From assembly GCF_011800755.1 (NCBI RefSeq), contig NZ_JAATJW010000008.1:1-64000 (forward strand): DNA of 64,000 nucleotides, in the 5' to 3' direction. The translations under genes were made by a program, and so were the position numbers. Shown piece after piece: positions 53,208-61,231 of this stretch (its first letter is position 1; every line of letters begins with the position of its first letter). The notes beneath the pieces are model-generated. The model had not been told where the DNA came from. It saw only the letters and a program-made list of their open reading frames with translations, and searched no databases. This DNA is from Listeria valentina (GTDB lineage Bacteria; Bacillota; Bacilli; Lactobacillales; Listeriaceae).

Positions 53208-53606
53208 ATGATTAATCAAGTGACTTTAGTTGGAAGACTGACGAGGGATCCAGAGCTGCAATTTACGTCAGATGATAAAACTGTTCTAAATTTTACATTA
53301 GCTTTGAATCGTTTTGGAAAGGCAAAGCGACACGAACAAGATGCTGATTTTATTCCTTGTGTCATCTGGGGGAAACGAGCTGAGGAAATGACCCATTATT
53401 GTGACAAAGGGACGCTTATTGGTGTAGTTGGAGAATTGCAGACAAGAAGTTATCTTAACAAAGAAGAAAAGCGAGTGTTTGTAGTCGAGGTACTAGCAAG
53501 AAAAATTCGTTATTTAAGCTCGAATAGAGAGAACCTGAAAGAAAAGGAATCAAGTATAAAAGAAAATAATAAAAAAGAAATAACAGAAACTATAAATGAT
53601 GGATGA
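53208..53606 (+). CDS. ssbB: Competence single-stranded DNA-binding protein
   Basis: A 132-residue OB-fold protein (about 1-105) opening MINQVTLVGRLTRDPEL. The C-terminal tail is Lys/Glu/Asn-rich and ends in Asp-Gly; it lacks the acidic DDDIPF-type tip that the replication SSB uses to bind partners. B. subtilis SsbB (YwpH) sits at the same place after fabZ, is competence-induced and protects incoming DNA. The ATG at 53208 has AGAGGTG 9 bases upstream. ComK boxes upstream support the competence role. Confidence 0.88.
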   Translation: MINQVTLVGRLTRDPELQFTSDDKTVLNFTLALNRFGKAKRHEQDADFIPCVIWGKRAEEMTHYCDKGTLIGVVGELQTRSYLNKEEKRVFVVEVLARKIRYLSSNRENLKEKESSIKENNKKEITETINDG

Positions 53607-53637
53607 TAATCCTAGTTTCTAGTGGTTTTTATTGAAC

Positions 53638-53667
53638 TTGGAATAGGAAGCGGGATACTTTTATGAT
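53638..53667 (+). promoter_or_regulatory. SigA-type promoter for tagA
   Basis: TTGGAA at 53638-53643 and TATGAT at 53662-53667 are 18 bp apart, 35 bases before the ATG. Confidence 0.55.
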
Positions 53668-53701
53668 AAACTGGATATATAGATTTTTTTAGGAGTTTAT
53701 T

Positions 53702-54451
53702 ATGGAAAAGAAAACAGTGGAAATCCTAGAAGTTCCGTTTTATCGTACTACGCAGCAACAGTTTATTGAAGAGCTGCTTCAAAAAGCGGAAAATCAGGAA
53801 AAAAAATTTGTAGTAACAGCAAACCCTGAAATCGTGATGAGTGCAAGAAAAAATACTCGATTTAAAGAAACGATTTTGCAAGCGGATTATATTACTGCTG
53901 ATGGTATTGGGATCATATTAGCTGCAGAAAAACTCGGACTTCCGCTGAATGAGCGGGTGACAGGATTTGACACTATGATTGGGATTTTGGAACGTGCTAC
54001 TCAGAAAAAATTAAAAATCTTTTTTCTTGGAGCTAAGCCAGAAGTCAGTCAAGCGCTTAGATTAGTGCTTAAGGAAAGCTATCCGCAGCTTCAAGTTGTA
54101 GGCTGTAGACATGGCTACTTTTCTGATGACGAAAGTGAACAAATTGTTCAAGAGATTCAGAAATGCGAACCCGATTTTATATTTGTTGCGTTAGGCTCTC
54201 CAGCACAGGAAAACTGGATTGCTTCACATTATGAGTCTTTTTCAAAGGGAATCTTTATGGGCGTTGGCGGTTCATTTGATATTTTGTCGGGGACGGCTAA
54301 ACGTGCGCCAAAGATTATGATCAAGATGCATCTTGAATGGCTATATCGAATTGTCACGAATCCAACAAGATGGCGTAGGTTTTTAGCGCTTCCGCAATTC
54401 TTACGCGTAGTCAATCGAGAAAGAAAAAGGAAAGAAAGTGTAACTAAATGA
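53702..54451 (+). CDS. tagA: UndPP-GlcNAc beta-N-acetylmannosaminyltransferase
   Basis: A 249-residue GT26 (WecG/TagA/CpsF) enzyme adding ManNAc to undecaprenyl-PP-GlcNAc, the second step of wall teichoic acid linkage-unit synthesis. Family features: TANPEIVMSAR, TADGIGIILAAE with the catalytic-type Asp, FFLGAKPEV, and VALGSPAQENWI. A basic, amphipathic C-terminus (about 200-249) likely docks to the membrane. AGGAG before the ATG. It overlaps the menC-like gene by ATGA and is near tagO. Confidence 0.94.
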   Translation: MEKKTVEILEVPFYRTTQQQFIEELLQKAENQEKKFVVTANPEIVMSARKNTRFKETILQADYITADGIGIILAAEKLGLPLNERVTGFDTMIGILERATQKKLKIFFLGAKPEVSQALRLVLKESYPQLQVVGCRHGYFSDDESEQIVQEIQKCEPDFIFVALGSPAQENWIASHYESFSKGIFMGVGGSFDILSGTAKRAPKIMIKMHLEWLYRIVTNPTRWRRFLALPQFLRVVNRERKRKESVTK

Positions 54452-55563
54452 GACTAAATAAAGCTTGCTTGTATAAAGTGCATTTGCCGCTTTTGACTCC
54501 GTTTCGAACAAGTTATGGAGTATTGCGAGAAAAAAGTTTTTACTTAATTATGCTTGAGGATGAGCTCGGAAATATAGGATACGGGGAACTAGAAGCTTTT
54601 CCGCTTCCTGACTATACGGAAGAAACACTCGAGGGCGCTAAACAAGTGGTTGTAAACCTTTTGCTGGAAGAACTCAGGGGAAAAGAAATCAAGGATGTAG
54701 AGGAAGTAAGTCAGTTGTTTGCTTGGGTTAGGGGAAACGAAATGGCAAAAGCTTCTGTTGAATCTGCTTGTTATGATTTGTCTGCTAAAAGACATAAAAC
54801 TAGTTTGGCTCATTTTATCGGAGCTCAGGAAAAGGAAATTTCTGTAGGTGTTAGTGTAGGAATTCAGGAAAATGAACGGATACTTGTGGAGAAAGTTCGC
54901 ACTTATGTTTCGGCTGGTTATGGCAGAATAAAAGTCAAAATTAAACCAGGAGCAGATTTTTCTTATCTTAAAGCAATCCGCGATGAATTTCCTGAAATTC
55001 CACTCATTGCTGATGCCAATTCTGCTTATGAGGAAGCAGATCTAAACAAGCTTTTAAGACTGGATCAGTTGGCTATCACAATGATTGAACAGCCATTTGG
55101 CGTACGAGATTTGTGGTTGCATGCCAAACTCCAAAACAAATTAGAAAAAACGGCAGTTTGTTTAGATGAAAATATTCGAAGTTTAGAAGATGTTATGCAG
55201 GCGCATGCTTTTGGAAGCTGCCGGGCGATTAATTTAAAAATGGCTCGTGTTGGAGGAATGCTTGAAGCTCTTCGAATCGCGAAGTTTTGCAAGCAAACGG
55301 GCATGATTGTTTGGTGCGGCGGGATGCTTGAAGCAGGTATTGGACGAGCGTATAATGTTGCACTGGCTGCTCGGAATGAGTTTCAGTTTCCAGGTGATAT
55401 CTCGGCAACTAGCCGATATTTTGAGCAAGATATAGTGAAACAGAATTTTGAGGTTATAGACGGGAAGATTTGTGTCCCGGATGGATTGGGAATTGGTGTT
55501 GATATTGATGAGCAAGCGTTAAATCGCTTTACTGAGTCAGTTGAAACCATTTTGCTAGATTAA
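54448..55563 (+). CDS. menC: o-Succinylbenzoate synthase / N-acylamino acid racemase-family enolase enzyme
   Basis: A 371-residue enolase-superfamily protein of the MLE subgroup. Catalytic Lys162/Lys164 in IKVKIK, metal ligands Asp189, Glu214 and Asp240, and the second catalytic lysine Lys264 are all in place. The family makes o-succinylbenzoate for menaquinone or racemises N-acyl amino acids, often both. Location between tagA and tagO is as in L. monocytogenes lmo2520, the proposed MenC. No other menaquinone genes are adjacent, so the symbol is a family-based call. Confidence 0.8.
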   Translation: MRLNKACLYKVHLPLLTPFRTSYGVLREKSFYLIMLEDELGNIGYGELEAFPLPDYTEETLEGAKQVVVNLLLEELRGKEIKDVEEVSQLFAWVRGNEMAKASVESACYDLSAKRHKTSLAHFIGAQEKEISVGVSVGIQENERILVEKVRTYVSAGYGRIKVKIKPGADFSYLKAIRDEFPEIPLIADANSAYEEADLNKLLRLDQLAITMIEQPFGVRDLWLHAKLQNKLEKTAVCLDENIRSLEDVMQAHAFGSCRAINLKMARVGGMLEALRIAKFCKQTGMIVWCGGMLEAGIGRAYNVALAARNEFQFPGDISATSRYFEQDIVKQNFEVIDGKICVPDGLGIGVDIDEQALNRFTESVETILLD

Positions 55564-55583
55564 AGATCGGAGCTGAAATCAGT

Positions 55584-56633
55584 TTGTATATTTGGATCAT
55601 TTTGGCGTTTGCGCTGGGAGTTCTTCTTATTCCTATCGTTCGGAGGTTTGCGAATGTAGTAGGTGCTGTAGATGCCCCACGTGAACGGCATAATCATAAG
55701 CGAATTACACCAACACTTGGTGGATTAGCCATATTTATTAGCTTTTCAATAGCTTTCTTTTTAGCTCCGATTGATCGGACAGGTTTCTTGCCGGTATATA
55801 TAGGAGCGCTAATTGTGGTTGCCACAGGGATAGTAGATGATATTATCGAGCTTTCGCCCAAGGTTAAACTGATTGGTCAGATTGTGGCGACGCTTTGTGT
55901 AACGGTTTGGGGAAATGTAACGATTGAATTCATTAATGTCCCTTTTTATGGACAACTTGATTTTGGTTTGTTTTCAATTCCATTATCTATTATTTGGATT
56001 ATTGCTATTATCAATGCGGTGAACTTAATTGATGGCTTGGACGGATTAGCTGGCGGGGTATCTATCATTGCACTAACAACAATTGCAGGGATGGCGCTTC
56101 TTTTAAAAGATGCATTTGTCGCGCCTGTTGCTATTCTTTTGGTAGCTTCTGTTTTTGCTTTTCTGATCTTTAATTTTCCACCAGCTTCCATTTTTATGGG
56201 TGACACGGGCTCGCTATTTCTGGGTTACATGATTGCAATCCTTTCGCTTATGGGCTTTAAGAATGTCACTTTTATTTCGCTGCTTGTTCCTCTCATTATT
56301 TTGGGAGTCCCGGTATCGGATACATTCTTTGCTATTGTTCGACGGTTAAAAAAGAAAATGCCGATTTCTTCAGCTGATCGCTCGCATATTCATCATCGTC
56401 TAATGGCGCTTGGATTTACGGAAAGACAAACTGTATTGTTAATTTACAGCATGGCGTTATTGTTTTCTTTAACGGCTTTTGTTTTTTCTGTTTCTACTGC
56501 ATGGGGTTCGATCATATTACTACTTCTCATGATTATTTGTGTGGAAGTTATTGTTGAATTTATTGGGCTTGTCGGAGAAGACTATCGTCCGATTTTAAAT
56601 GTTTTGCAAAAGATTCACCGGAAACGTAAATAA
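55584..56633 (+). CDS. tagO: UDP-GlcNAc:undecaprenyl-phosphate GlcNAc-1-phosphate transferase
   Basis: A 349-residue membrane protein with about ten to eleven helices, GT4/MraY-WecA family. Active-site loops: VDDIIELSPK, NLIDGLDGLAGG, MGDTGSLFLG and the SHIHHRL histidines. It starts wall teichoic acid synthesis on undecaprenyl phosphate. TTG start with GGAGCTG 10 bases upstream. It ends at a terminator shared with the convergent LytR-like gene. Confidence 0.94.
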   Translation: MYIWIILAFALGVLLIPIVRRFANVVGAVDAPRERHNHKRITPTLGGLAIFISFSIAFFLAPIDRTGFLPVYIGALIVVATGIVDDIIELSPKVKLIGQIVATLCVTVWGNVTIEFINVPFYGQLDFGLFSIPLSIIWIIAIINAVNLIDGLDGLAGGVSIIALTTIAGMALLLKDAFVAPVAILLVASVFAFLIFNFPPASIFMGDTGSLFLGYMIAILSLMGFKNVTFISLLVPLIILGVPVSDTFFAIVRRLKKKMPISSADRSHIHHRLMALGFTERQTVLLIYSMALLFSLTAFVFSVSTAWGSIILLLLMIICVEVIVEFIGLVGEDYRPILNVLQKIHRKRK

Positions 56634-56641
56634 GAGAAGCT

Positions 56642-56686
56642 AAAAAGCGAGCCAACCTTTGAGTTCTAAAGGTTGGCTCGCTTTTT
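56642..56686. terminator. Bidirectional terminator between tagO and the lytR-like gene
   Basis: A long stem, AAAAAGCGAGCCAACCTTT with its complement at 56668-56686, with a short loop. It has A's on the left and T's on the right, so it works for both convergent genes. Confidence 0.93.
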
Positions 56687-56691
56687 AATTT

Positions 56692-57747
56692 TTATTCAGA
56701 ATCTGCTGTTGTAGAAGACTTAGAATCTTTGTAAGGTAGTGCATTTGGGAAAGGTTTCGAGATATCTAACTCAGACGCAAATTTGTTTGCGACACTTTCA
56801 ACTGAATTTTCATCAAGTTGATAGTAGTAAACGCCGTTTTGCGGAGCATCAGTCCCTTTTAAGTTGAGAGATTTCATTTTAATATCATTCGTCATCGAAA
56901 ATTTGGCGATCGAGATCATCTGATTGAACGACAAGTTAGTTTTCATATTGTCGCCAACCGCATCGATAATACTGGAGTACTTATTAATAGATGTGATTTT
57001 AGTCGCCTCGTTAACAATTGCTTTAATGATGAGCTGCTGTCTCTTTCCGCGTTCAATGTCATTATCAATATGTCTTGTCCGTGCAAGTGCTAGAGCTTCT
57101 TCTGCATTCAGACGTTGTTTTCCTTTTTTCAAGCTGATTGCATCAGCCTCATCTTTAGAGTTTTGCTCCGTGAAGGATACAGGAACATCAACATCGATTC
57201 CATCCAGTGCGTTTACAATTTTTAGGAAAGCATCAAAATCGAAACGAACATAGTAATCAATTGGAATCTGGAATTTTTCTTCCACTGTTTTCATAGTTAG
57301 TTCAGGACCACCATAGGCATGAGCGGCATTGATCTTCGTATAAGTATCTATATTCTTTTTCGGGTAATCAATATGAACGTATGAATCTCGTGGGATGCTT
57401 GTCATTTCGACGCGAGCGTCTTTCACGTTGAATGTAGCTAAAATTAGTGAATCACTACGTGGTCTCCCGTCAGACGAGCGTTTTTCACTCGTGTCTACAC
57501 CGATAACTAAAACAGAAAAACTATCTTTAATGGGTTCAATATCCTTGGTTCTAAGCGTTGAAGCTTGGCCGTTTCGTACGTCATCAAAAGAGTTATCAGC
57601 CGCAAGCTTTGTCTTGCTGAAAAGATAGGTTCCGTAACCTACTCCTACAAGAATTAAAAGTAAAAACGGAATTAAAATCCAGTAAAGAATTCTGCGGCGG
57701 CGTTTATATTTGGACGCTCGATTTCGTCCATTAAAGCCATTTTCCAT
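56692..57747 (-). CDS. LytR-CpsA-Psr family cell-wall polymer ligase
   Basis: A 351-residue membrane-anchored enzyme. A basic N-terminus (KYKRRRR) and one helix (about 20-44) place the LCP domain (about 80-240) outside. Conserved parts include VLVIGVDTSEKRSSDGRPRSD, ATFNVKDARVEMTSIPRDSYV and LARTRHIDNDIERGKRQQ, with the Arg/Asp residues that bind polyprenyl pyrophosphate. LCP proteins attach teichoic acid to peptidoglycan, which fits tagO-tagA next door. AAGGAG precedes the ATG. The 218 bp upstream hold no gene. Confidence 0.93.
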   Translation of the reverse strand: MENGFNGRNRASKYKRRRRILYWILIPFLLLILVGVGYGTYLFSKTKLAADNSFDDVRNGQASTLRTKDIEPIKDSFSVLVIGVDTSEKRSSDGRPRSDSLILATFNVKDARVEMTSIPRDSYVHIDYPKKNIDTYTKINAAHAYGGPELTMKTVEEKFQIPIDYYVRFDFDAFLKIVNALDGIDVDVPVSFTEQNSKDEADAISLKKGKQRLNAEEALALARTRHIDNDIERGKRQQLIIKAIVNEATKITSINKYSSIIDAVGDNMKTNLSFNQMISIAKFSMTNDIKMKSLNLKGTDAPQNGVYYYQLDENSVESVANKFASELDISKPFPNALPYKDSKSSTTADSE

Positions 57748-57965
57748 ATATTATTTTCTCCTTAATTGTCGTTTTCGATTTGCTAACAACAAACACAACA
57801 AGGTCAATTGTATCATTTTACACGGAACTTTTTGTTACGTGAAAATTACGATTTCTTTAATTTTGTAAGGTAAGCATCATCAGGTAATACAATAGCCATC
57901 TTTTTATTATACTCGAAACTGATTAAAAAGAAATAAAAAACTGGCAACCTTTCAAAAATGTAACC

Positions 57966-58517
57966 CTAGAATGTGGAAGCTTTTTTGAAGATGTGTTCGA
58001 AAATTAGTACAGTGCTTAGCTGTTTGTTGTCTTGATCCCATTCCTGAGCTTCACCGGATATTTCAAAGTCAAGTTTTTTTAGTAGAATAGTAGAAGCCAT
58101 ATTTTCAGGGATTACTTTTGCATAAACTCCAGAAAAATGAAGTTTATTTTGCAACAAAGGTAAGAAGTCGCAAAGAAGTTCAGTCATAATGCCTTTACGC
58201 CAATAGTTTTTGGCAAGCTCATATCCAATTTCAGCAGTGTTATTGGCTGCATTAACTTCATTAATTCCAAAAGACCCAATCACTTTTTCTTGGCTAAAAA
58301 TAGTATATCGAATGGCATCCGGCTCAGCAGCAATCGCTTTTATCATCTCTTCGGCTTGATAAACAGAAGAAAATTTTTCGATATTCATATATTTGGCCAC
58401 TGCGCTGTCCGACCAAATCTGAAAAAGTGGGAAGGCGTCTTGAAGTGTTGTTTTTTTGAGCAAGAGTCGGTCAGTAGTAAATTGGTCGGGCAAAGCGCTT
58501 AAAAACTGAGCATTCAT
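57966..58517 (-). CDS. GNAT-family N-acetyltransferase (RimJ/RimL-like)
   Basis: A 183-residue acetyltransferase. The N-terminal TDRLLLKK and the acetyl-CoA region (ELAKNYWRKGIMTEL, then AKVIPENMASTILLKKLDF) match the Acetyltransf_3 group that acetylates protein N-termini, antibiotics or small molecules; the target is unknown. The ATG at 58517 overlaps the yigZ stop and has AAAGGAT upstream, so it is translated together with yigZ. A longer frame reaching 58595 runs inside yigZ and is not used. Confidence 0.83.
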   Translation of the reverse strand: MNAQFLSALPDQFTTDRLLLKKTTLQDAFPLFQIWSDSAVAKYMNIEKFSSVYQAEEMIKAIAAEPDAIRYTIFSQEKVIGSFGINEVNAANNTAEIGYELAKNYWRKGIMTELLCDFLPLLQNKLHFSGVYAKVIPENMASTILLKKLDFEISGEAQEWDQDNKQLSTVLIFEHIFKKASTF

Positions 58518-59152
58518 TGTGATACATCCTTTTCGTAGTATTTTTTTTCGCCAAGTGTGCAGTGAACCTGACCATTTGAAACTTCTGTCATCCACGTGAG
58601 AAAAGCTTCAATATCGTCTTGGTCAACAAACACAGAAAGTGTCACAACATCAGTAAAGGCTTTGTTTGCAATGTCGTAGCCTTTTTGTCCAAGTGCATTT
58701 TCAAATTTTCCAAGTTGACTATAACTGATCATAAATGAGACCAGTGTAGCTAATTTGTGCTCCACAATCCCAATTTCGTGACAAGCTTCACTTACAGCAC
58801 TTCCATAAGCACGCACTAAACCGCCAGCTCCAAGCTTTATACCACCAAAATAACGTGTGACAAGAACCACGACGTTTTGCAAATTCTTCTTTTTTAAAAC
58901 TTCAAGCATCGGGATGCCGGCTGTGCCACTTGGTTCGCCGTCGTCGCTTGCTTTTTGAAATTCTGAGCGATCGCCAATTAAGTATGCCGAACAGTTATGA
59001 GTAGCATTCCAGTGTTCTTTTTTTATTTTAGCAATAAAACTCTGGGCTTCTTCTTCCGAATAGGCGCGAGCAATTGTGCAAATAAACCGCGATTTTTGGA
59101 TGACGATTTCATGCTCTCCCTCTTCGCGGATTGTCAAATAATGATCTAACAT
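58514..59152 (-). CDS. YigZ/IMPACT-family protein (UPF0029)
   Basis: A 212-residue protein. The N-terminal UPF0029 domain has the family signature DDGEPSGTAGIPML and VTRYFGGIKLGAGGLVRAYG; the C-terminal ferredoxin-like DUF1949 domain covers about 140-205. Homologues (YigZ, YvyE) affect translation control, but the bacterial role is not settled. AGGAGG lies 5 bases before the ATG. In B. subtilis yvyE likewise lies by degS-degU and the LytR region. Confidence 0.9.
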   Translation of the reverse strand: MLDHYLTIREEGEHEIVIQKSRFICTIARAYSEEEAQSFIAKIKKEHWNATHNCSAYLIGDRSEFQKASDDGEPSGTAGIPMLEVLKKKNLQNVVVLVTRYFGGIKLGAGGLVRAYGSAVSEACHEIGIVEHKLATLVSFMISYSQLGKFENALGQKGYDIANKAFTDVVTLSVFVDQDDIEAFLTWMTEVSNGQVHCTLGEKKYYEKDVSQ

Positions 59153-59509
59153 AGGAGCCTCCTCAGTTGAAAAGCTAAGTTATGCTTCTATTTTAGCGGA
59201 AATGATCGGGGATGTATATATAAGATTTTTTAAAGACGCCCCCCCATTCTAAGTGAAGTAGGAGCAAATTCATGTTATAATAAAAATTACTATTACTTTA
59301 GATAGATAAAAAATTTCCTCTACTCTTTTATATAGGCAAAATGAATTATACTTTTACGCTTATTTTGTTTAATTTGAAGAGAAAAGGAAATAGTTTTAGG
59401 GAAGAATAAATCAAGCATGAAATTAGTCGAATAAAGGGACGACAGAATGCTACTTTGAAAATACAGAGAAGTATGAAGAAGGAAACTTATGCGAGGAGGA
59501 ATCGTTAGT
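59153..59509. promoter_or_regulatory. Divergent regulatory region between yigZ and degU
   Basis: 357 bp without a supported gene. An extended -10 element TGTTATAAT at 59273-59281 points toward degU and would give it a leader of over 220 bases, long enough for post-transcriptional or secondary-promoter control. A G/C run of eight C's sits at about 59240-59246. A 22-codon frame at 59341 has no ribosome site. No degS gene is present. Confidence 0.5.
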
Positions 59510-60196
59510 ATGACTCTCAAAATTATGATTGTTGATGATCATCAACTATTCCGTGAAGGAATTAAGCGGATTTTAGAACTTGAAGATTCATTTGATGTAG
59601 TAGCTGAAGCAGAAAATGGAAAAAATATTGTTGCAAAAGTAAGGGAATATAAGCCTGACATTGTTTTAATGGACATTAATATGCCCACTGTGAACGGTTT
59701 GGATGCGACGGAAATGTTGGTTCGTCAATTTCCAAGCATTAAAGTGGTTATTTTAACGATTCATGATTCCGATGAATATGTAACGGAAGCGCTTCGTTCT
59801 GGTGCAGTAGGTTTCTTATTAAAAGAAATGGATGCGAAGGAGTTAGTTGATGCTATAAAAATTGTGGATGAAGGTGGAGCTTACATTCATCCTAAAGCAG
59901 CTATTAAATTGATTCGTGAATACCGACATCTTGCGAGCACGAATACAGCGCAAGGAGCTTACGGTTACCAACAGCCAGAAGTGAAAATGCCGCTGCATAT
60001 TTTAACGCACAGAGAGTGTGAAGTATTGCAGCTTTTAACAGATGGAAAAAGCAATCGTGGAATTGGAGAAACTTTATTTATTAGTGAAAAAACAGTAAAA
60101 AATCATGTTAGTAGTATTTTACAAAAAATGAAAGTAAACGACCGAACTCAGGCAGTTGTGACAGCGATTAAGAACGGTTGGGTGTATATTCGCTAA
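59510..60196 (+). CDS. degU: Response regulator DegU (orphan)
   Basis: A 228-residue NarL/FixJ regulator. The receiver domain (1-120) has the phospho-acceptor Asp55 in [11 protein letters not shown], plus conserved Asp9-Asp10 and a Lys in LLKEMD. The C-terminal LuxR-type HTH reads [36 protein letters not shown]-like over 163-200. In Listeria DegU controls flagella, biofilm and chemotaxis genes and has no DegS kinase partner; none is present here. ATG at 59510 with AGGAGG 10 bases upstream. degV follows after 19 bp. Confidence 0.95.
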   Translation: MTLKIMIVDDHQLFREGIKRILELEDSFDVVAEAENGKNIVAKVREYKPDIVLMDINMPTVNGLDATEMLVRQFPSIKVVILTIHDSDEYVTEALRSGAVGFLLKEMDAKELVDAIKIVDEGGAYIHPKAAIKLIREYRHLASTNTAQGAYGYQQPEVKMPLHILTHRECEVLQLLTDGKSNRGIGETLFISEKTVKNHVSSILQKMKVNDRTQAVVTAIKNGWVYIR

Positions 60197-60215
60197 GGGG
60201 TGTAGGGAAAATAAA

Positions 60216-61070
60216 ATGGTTGAAGAAAAAATTGCAGTTGTTGTAGATAGTACGGCTTATTTGCCGCAGGAAGCCATCCGTAAGTATAATATTCGTGTGG
60301 TTCCGCTCTCGGTCATTATTGATGGAAAGTCTTATAAAGAAGAAGTAGATCTTCTGACAGATGATTTTTATGCGAAAATCAAAGAAAGCAAAGATTTTCC
60401 AACTTCTTCGCAACCGGCACCTGGAGATTTTGTTCAAGTATTTGAAGAGCTCAAAGAAAAAGGGTTTAACACAGTTATTTCTGTGCATTTGACAAGCGGC
60501 ATTAGTGGAACATTTCAAAATGCTGTTTCTGCAGGAGAAATGGTGGAAGGCTTGAACGTTTTTGCTGTGGATTCTGGACTTGCTTGTATGGCACAAGGTT
60601 CACTTGCTTTAAAAGCAGCTTCGCTTGCAGAGCAAGGAAAGAATGCTGATGAAATATTAGCTTATCTCGAAAAAATGAAGCAAAACATGGATGCTTACTT
60701 TATGGTGGATGATTTGAATAATTTACAGCGCGGCGGGCGATTAACAGGAGCCCAAGCGATGATTGGAAGCTTGCTTCAGATTAAACCGATTCTTCATTTT
60801 GAAGATAAGCATATCGTTCTTTTTGAAAAAGTGCGCACACAGAAAAAAGCCTTAAAGCGGATTGAAGAAATTCTCGATCAAGCGGTAGAAAATGGTGAAG
60901 CAGAACAAGCTTATGTAATTCACGGCAACGTTCCTGCAAGAGGAGAGGCGTGGCTTAAGGAACTAGTAGAGAAGTTTCCTACAGTGGAGTTTCACCTTAG
61001 CTATTTTGGACCAGTGATCGGTACCCATCTTGGGGAAGGTGCGCTGGGATTAACATGGTCAATCAAATAA
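60216..61070 (+). CDS. degV: DegV-family fatty-acid-binding protein (FakB-like)
   Basis: A 284-residue two-domain protein. The N-terminal VVVDSTAYLP and HLTSGISGTFQ form the fatty-acid carboxylate pocket, and LNNLQRGGRLTGAQA and GTHLGEGALG are family motifs. DegV/FakB proteins bind a fatty acid for phosphorylation by FakA; no fakA is near. It is co-transcribed with degU and ends at a perfect terminator. Confidence 0.9.
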   Translation: MVEEKIAVVVDSTAYLPQEAIRKYNIRVVPLSVIIDGKSYKEEVDLLTDDFYAKIKESKDFPTSSQPAPGDFVQVFEELKEKGFNTVISVHLTSGISGTFQNAVSAGEMVEGLNVFAVDSGLACMAQGSLALKAASLAEQGKNADEILAYLEKMKQNMDAYFMVDDLNNLQRGGRLTGAQAMIGSLLQIKPILHFEDKHIVLFEKVRTQKKALKRIEEILDQAVENGEAEQAYVIHGNVPARGEAWLKELVEKFPTVEFHLSYFGPVIGTHLGEGALGLTWSIK

Positions 61071-61097
61071 AAGCTTAAAATAGTTTATTTGCCAAAT

Positions 61098-61132
61098 AAA
61101 ACGTGATTTTCGAACTCGAAAATCACGTTTTT
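61098..61132 (+). terminator. Intrinsic terminator of degU-degV
   Basis: AAAACGTGATTTTCGA pairs perfectly with its complement at 61116-61131, followed by T's. It is nearly symmetric and may work both ways. Confidence 0.92.
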
Positions 61133-61163
61133 CTTATGGGGAATTTAATGGTTTTGGGCTCGC

Positions 61164-61210
61164 AAAAAAGCATTTTCCTTTCTGCAAAAAAAGCTGAAAT
61201 CAGGTATAAC
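61164..61210 (+). promoter_or_regulatory. Candidate ComK AT box and promoter of comFA
   Basis: AAAA-AAGCA-TTTT at 61164-61176 is a perfect AT box ending 5 bp before a weak -35 (CTGCAA, 61182-61187), 17 bp and a -10 TATAAC (61205-61210). A second motif AAAA-TCACG-TTTT at 61119-61131 lies 32 bp upstream, close to the 31-bp class, but it is part of the degV terminator stem. Confidence 0.45.
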
Positions 61211-61231
61211 TAAATCAGATGAGGTGAAGAT

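Noticed and set aside
59341-59409. 22-codon frame in the degU leader
   Set aside because: No ribosome-binding site and no clear protein character; treated as chance.
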